Source: Spirosoma validum (GTDB lineage Bacteria > Bacteroidota > Bacteroidia > Cytophagales > Spirosomataceae). Taken from it: 64,000 nt of DNA. This document shows, in pieces, positions 60,188-64,000 of the stretch; within the stretch, counting starts at the first letter, position 1, and each line of letters opens with the position of its first letter. Position numbers and translations under genes: made by a program. Location: positions 1 to 64,000 of the forward strand of contig NZ_JACXAA010000011.1 of assembly GCF_014699035.1 (NCBI RefSeq), in the 5' to 3' direction. The notes under the pieces were generated by a model. That model had not been told where the DNA came from. It searched no databases and saw only the letters and a program-made list of their open reading frames with translations.

Positions 60188-63160
60188 CTACTGCTGGAAG
60201 TATTCAATTTTATCGGCGTCAATGTTATTGCCAGCATTGACCTCCTCTCCGTTACTACCAACAATCACCGCGCTAATCGTTAAAGCACCTACCGTGGCGC
60301 CAGGCGTCAGTAAGCCATCCAGACCAAAAGAAAGCTTATCGCCTGCTGGAACAGCCTCCGTACTGGTCAGTATGTAGTAGTTTGTATTCGATAGGTTATC
60401 AAACGTCCAGCCACTGTTCTGCACCAATCTTCCGCCGATCAATGTGGCTCCACTCGTGAAGCTAAGTTGAACCTTAGCATCTTTTGTCACCCGGACGATG
60501 ACCGGTCCGCCCGCGTTTATTGAATTTAACTCCACCACGTCGACTACTACCGAACAGGCCGATGTACCGTATTGTGACGATGGGCGCGCGTACAGAGTCG
60601 GAACCAGATCGGGGGCAGGAATAAGCACCGCCGTGCCCGTATTGGTCGATTCGTTACCAACGTTATCTACGGCCACAAAGGAGATGATTACCGGATTTAT
60701 ATCAATCGTCGGATCGAGCAGAATGGTCGCCGTTGGATTGCCGTTGCCATCGGTTTGCAGCGTTATTCCCGCTGGCGTGACACCGCTAAACGCAGCCGAA
60801 GAAGCCGTATAAATTGTTGTATTAATGGTTAGGCTCGTCGTATTCGTCGGGAAACTAATGATCCGGATAGCCTTTACCATACCTGGACTGGCATCACTAC
60901 TGGGCGCTATGTTTGTGAACGTAGTGGCTGGCACTGTAACCGGTTTAGTCCCACCTGAATTGTTTATCTTGATGCTGCCACTCCCCGCAACCGGCGCAAT
61001 CTCCTGTACCCACGTAGCAAAGCTGTGGGCGGGTACCGTAACACGCAGGGTTCCCGAGCCAGAAACAATCACCGCTGAGGTTGAGGTCGTACCGGCTACT
61101 TTTGTGAATAACTGCCCGGCAGCAAGGCCATTCCGGAGGATGATCGGTATCTCAGCATCTACCGGCTGATCGCCATAATTGATCACGTTCAACACCTCTT
61201 TGCCGCCGATGCTGCCATTCGCGTTGTTTTGGTAAATCAGCGACCGTTTGTAACAGCCACTGTAATACGTAATGGCGGGTCCACCAAATTTATTGAGGTA
61301 GTCGATCCCGGTAGATCCCTGAATATAGTTTTTCAATACGCTGATCAACTGATCAATTTCGGTCTTCAATCCGCCCTGCGACCAGGTTGGAAAATAACTG
61401 AATGCTTGCGGAACACAGGCCGTGCCGTTCCAGGTAGATACACTCGCTGGATACCCGTAATAATCAGGCCAGAAAACCGTCGGTACGCCCAGTTGATTGT
61501 TGGTAAGCATATAGGCATAGCTGTTGAGCGCATCAGCCCGATCGTGGATCAACGCATCGCCGTAGGTTGGATCTGAACTGCGGAAGTCGTGGTTATTGAG
61601 CATCGTCACGACATTATTACCGCTGAAACTGCTGCCATCGTGTAAACTACCGTCGAAAATAGTCCGAACATCCCAGACCGATGCGTCATTGCAATCAGCG
61701 GACGTGCTGGCACCATTGCCACCATCACTCGCTTTTTTGAGCTGGTCGCGCAGGTTGAAATCAAATACTTTCGGGCTGAGCGCACCCGCCCCGCAGGCAT
61801 TGAGTTTAGCATACACCTGACTGAGCCAGCTCCCCTGTGGACCGGGGTCCTGCCCATACCATTCACCTACGATCAGACTTGGATCTTTGCCCGCTGCGTG
61901 CATGGCGCATAACAAATCGCCCACAAACGAAGCGGGAAAATGCTTGATGGCATCCATTCGCAGACCACGAATACCAACCTGGTCCCAGCTCCAGAGTGTC
62001 CAGTCAATTAGTTTCTGTTTTGTATCGGGGTTCTGGTGATCATAGTCGTAGAAATAATCCATGCTCTGCTGGCTGTAAGCTGGCCCCAGACACGTAGCAC
62101 TGACGTCCGACGCGGGATCACCCGACCAGTTTGGGCGGAAATTGCTTCCGTTCATGCAGGGCCCTCCACCGGGCAGGTTGCAGAAATTAGTAAACGTCTG
62201 CGCGCGAATCCTGTAGTTCGGATTGAAACCGCCACCACCAGCAAACATATTCGCATAATCGGCCAGATCGCGCCCGGAACCGTTTCCAGGCGAACCCAGC
62301 GGATCGTACCAGATTTTCCAGATTCGGTGATTGGAGTAGGACGTAACATCGCCCGGATTAATGTTGATCATCTGGACAAACAACGTATCAGTCGCATTGA
62401 AATCAGCCGCGTTGAGCGACACCTGAAATTCATCCGAATCGCCGTTATTATCAATCGTCACTTCGTAATTTGTGCCCAATTGAACACCATAAGCAGGGCC
62501 TTGCTCGGGCACAACCACCGTCGTCGGATTGACAGGCGCCCAGCGCGAACCACCAATTTTATTCGTCGTTACGTAGAGCATGTATTTACTACCAGCATAC
62601 GTACCCGTCCGCGAACTGATGTTGACGTAGTAATTCCCCGTTCCATTACCCGTTGAACCACCAACGGGCAGAATCATCCGGTAGCGATCCGATGGCATCG
62701 AATACTGATAGCAACTCTGGCTACTCGTATTGCCCGCATGGTTCATGATGTAGTCCAGAACGGGATCATTGTTTTCGGGCAAACCACCGTCGCGGTGGTT
62801 GTAGATCATGTCGCCAACCACCTGCATACCGGTCCCGTTAAACGTAGCGACCATATCCAGAATCTGTTGCTTGGTGCCGAGCGACGTAACGGTACTATTG
62901 GTTCCGATGTATAAATCTTTGGGATCGTATCCTCCACTGTTGGGACCATTCCCCTGAAATGGGGGCGTCCAGATGTGGGTAAAGCCCGACGTAGCCAATT
63001 GAGCGGCTTTAGCAGCCAGGGTGTCGGCCCAGCTGGCTCCGCACTGCGCTTTTGGAATATCGTAGTAAAATCCCTGCATCAATACTTGCTGGGCAAATGC
63101 CGGTGCGGTCAGACCGGCTAAAATCGCAATCAGTGTAATCGTTTTCCGTACTAATCTCAC
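60188..63160 (-). CDS. secreted GH13 alpha-amylase with shared C-terminal module
   Basis: 990 residues with a signal peptide (ITLIAILAGLTAPAFAQ). Hydrolyses alpha-1,4-glucans such as starch. GH13 blocks: DMIYNH (117-122), GLRMDAIKH with nucleophile Asp403, IVGEWYG with acid/base Glu433, and LNNHDFR with Asp525. The distance between the first two blocks (about 285 residues) exceeds the usual ~130, so a large extra region (SSRTGTYAGSKYMLYV..., WAPVNPTTVVVPEQG) sits in domain B. The last ~255 residues match the beta-helix protein's C-terminus (DLVPTLYARPSSQYG...NIDADKIEYFQQ). It probably works at the cell surface and supplies sugars for alpha-glucan metabolism. Confidence 0.9.
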   Translation of the reverse strand: MRLVRKTITLIAILAGLTAPAFAQQVLMQGFYYDIPKAQCGASWADTLAAKAAQLATSGFTHIWTPPFQGNGPNSGGYDPKDLYIGTNSTVTSLGTKQQILDMVATFNGTGMQVVGDMIYNHRDGGLPENNDPVLDYIMNHAGNTSSQSCYQYSMPSDRYRMILPVGGSTGNGTGNYYVNISSRTGTYAGSKYMLYVTTNKIGGSRWAPVNPTTVVVPEQGPAYGVQLGTNYEVTIDNNGDSDEFQVSLNAADFNATDTLFVQMININPGDVTSYSNHRIWKIWYDPLGSPGNGSGRDLADYANMFAGGGGFNPNYRIRAQTFTNFCNLPGGGPCMNGSNFRPNWSGDPASDVSATCLGPAYSQQSMDYFYDYDHQNPDTKQKLIDWTLWSWDQVGIRGLRMDAIKHFPASFVGDLLCAMHAAGKDPSLIVGEWYGQDPGPQGSWLSQVYAKLNACGAGALSPKVFDFNLRDQLKKASDGGNGASTSADCNDASVWDVRTIFDGSLHDGSSFSGNNVVTMLNNHDFRSSDPTYGDALIHDRADALNSYAYMLTNNQLGVPTVFWPDYYGYPASVSTWNGTACVPQAFSYFPTWSQGGLKTEIDQLISVLKNYIQGSTGIDYLNKFGGPAITYYSGCYKRSLIYQNNANGSIGGKEVLNVINYGDQPVDAEIPIILRNGLAAGQLFTKVAGTTSTSAVIVSGSGTLRVTVPAHSFATWVQEIAPVAGSGSIKINNSGGTKPVTVPATTFTNIAPSSDASPGMVKAIRIISFPTNTTSLTINTTIYTASSAAFSGVTPAGITLQTDGNGNPTATILLDPTIDINPVIISFVAVDNVGNESTNTGTAVLIPAPDLVPTLYARPSSQYGTSACSVVVDVVELNSINAGGPVIVRVTKDAKVQLSFTSGATLIGGRLVQNSGWTFDNLSNTNYYILTSTEAVPAGDKLSFGLDGLLTPGATVGALTISAVIVGSNGEEVNAGNNIDADKIEYFQQ

Positions 63161-63487
63161 TATATCCTTTGGTTTATTGGTGAATAGTCTAGTCGCTAAT
63201 CCAGCCCGTTTAAAGAGAAAGTAGAGACAACACGCTCAAGTTTGGCTGTCCAAACAAAAGCCTGCTTTTATAAAATCCCTCTCAATAGACTCAGGACCTG
63301 CGAATAAACGATGAGATAAAATAAGGACTATAGCACTTTATATAAAAATATATTATTGAAATAATTCAATTTTGTATAATCAATAAGAGAATATGAATCC
63401 GTTTAGTTAACACAAATAAAATTTATTGATACAAATTTTTTAGATGAATCTACTCCCAAGAAGACGTCCTGTGAATCGGTTATTCAA
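63161..63487. other. 327-bp intergenic region, no gene seen
   Basis: Between the stop of the partial histidine kinase and the alpha-amylase start, both on the minus strand. AT-rich; the amylase promoter should lie here, but no exact TAnnTTTG box was found. No gene or clear repeat is seen. Confidence 0.4.
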
Positions 63488-64000
63488 CTAGACCTGAACC
63501 TCTACCGTAGTGCCTTCGCTGGCAATCACCCGGAACGTACCGCCTAGTTCTCTGGCACGGGTCTGCATATTTTGTAGACCATAGTGGGGCTCCGAGAGCG
63601 TTTCGTCGGGCCAGTTGAACCCCCGGCCATTGTCCTGAATGCGGAGTTCGATATGCCCATCTGTATATACATGTAGCTGGACGCTGGCCTTCGTAGCCTG
63701 GGCATGTTTGATGACATTATTGAGCGCTTCCTGCACAATCCGGAACAAATTCAGTACTTGCGTAGAACTGAGTCGTTGTGTGTGTGAACCCGTCACCTGC
63801 GTATCGACATGCACTCCCCCGATTTCATGAACGTAGCGATTGATATACTGATTGAGTCGTTCGGCAAACTCCTCAACCGTAAAGCTTTCCTGATGAATCG
63901 CCCAGATGGTTTCCCGCAGGAGCTTGATGGCCTCGCGGGTATAATCAACAACCGTACGCAGTTGATCCGACAACTGATGTCCGTTTTGTACAGGTTGCTT
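63488..64000 (-). CDS. C-terminal part of a sensor histidine kinase (runs off the window)
   Basis: The frame stays open to the window edge, so the start lies beyond 64000. A TTG at 63973 is not a supported start. The visible ~170 residues include the end of a dimerisation helix region (LRTVVDYTREAIKLLRETIWAIHQE, the LRETIWAI form common in HisKA_3/LytS-like kinases). They also include a HATPase domain: the N-box VQEALNNVIKHAQA, RIQDNGRGF as the D/G1 box, and GLQNMQTRARELGGTF as G2. It probably pairs with a LuxR-type regulator outside the window. It could control the downstream amylase gene, which follows on the same strand. Confidence 0.85.
   Translation of the reverse strand, partial: KQPVQNGHQLSDQLRTVVDYTREAIKLLRETIWAIHQESFTVEEFAERLNQYINRYVHEIGGVHVDTQVTGSHTQRLSSTQVLNLFRIVQEALNNVIKHAQATKASVQLHVYTDGHIELRIQDNGRGFNWPDETLSEPHYGLQNMQTRARELGGTFRVIASEGTTVEVQV

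Overview
The window looks like a chromosomal segment of a Bacteroidota member of the order Cytophagales, probably a Spirosoma-like genus. This is an inference from the gene families and sequence style, not from a marker gene. The support is: a type IX secretion (T9SS) C-terminal sorting domain, several LytTR regulators, a DUF4394 lipoprotein and a Wzi-family protein; promoters of the Bacteroidota form TTTG-N19..23-TAnnTTTG; no consistent Shine-Dalgarno sequences; a base composition near 50% GC with AT-rich intergenic stretches; and genes often closed by long perfect hairpins. I see no phage, insertion sequence, CRISPR array or rRNA. There is one tRNA gene (Arg, anticodon CCT).

Layout. 0.1-5.6 kb: minus-strand heavy-metal RND efflux operon (outer-membrane factor, adaptor lipoprotein, CzcA/CusA pump). 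6.2-7.3 kb: two exported thioredoxin-fold proteins. 7.4-12.9 kb: M28 peptidase, nucleoside hydrolase, small lipoprotein, CE15-type glucuronoyl esterase and NUDIX hydrolase. 13.0-15.0 kb: overlapping aminotransferase and prephenate dehydrogenase genes (tyrosine synthesis). 15.1-18.3 kb: aldo/keto reductase, SGNH hydrolase and membrane acyltransferase. 18.5-24.5 kb: a 1348-residue CBM/PA14 surface protein with a recent internal duplication, then an AT-rich stretch with a methyltransferase and a small orphan gene. 24.6-28.5 kb: a DUF2383 helical-bundle protein, two ferritin-like exported proteins and a lipoprotein whose fold resembles the C-terminal half of the giant protein.

28.8-39.4 kb: carB (no C-terminal regulatory domain), a VapBC-like toxin-antitoxin pair, a DUF4394 lipoprotein, a second aldo/keto reductase, a Nif3-like protein, a MATE exporter with a structured leader, hflX and tRNA-Arg. 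39.5-44.2 kb: Wzi-like outer-membrane protein, LytTR regulator, histidine kinase/OmpR regulator pair and a receiver protein lacking the phospho-acceptor Asp. 44.5-47.9 kb: T9SS cargo protein, membrane LytTR regulator and a multi-pass membrane protein. 47.9-52.6 kb: treZ-treY, which make trehalose from alpha-glucan. 53.0-64.0 kb: alpha/beta hydrolase, beta-helix surface protein, LuxR regulator and TPR histidine kinase, secreted GH13 alpha-amylase, and the C-terminal part of another histidine kinase that runs off the window.

The most interesting items are: (1) a ~260-residue C-terminal module shared by the beta-helix protein and the alpha-amylase that flank a two-component system; (2) a 672-bp in-frame duplication in the giant PA14 protein, plus its undescribed mutarotase-like C-terminal domain shared with a nearby lipoprotein; (3) a 15-bp inverted repeat that puts a start codon in the loop; (4) five degenerate nonamers running exactly into the aminotransferase start codon; (5) a 41-bp perfect hairpin with a TTCG loop and several similar hairpins between genes; (6) the structured leader of the MATE gene; and (7) the degenerate receiver.
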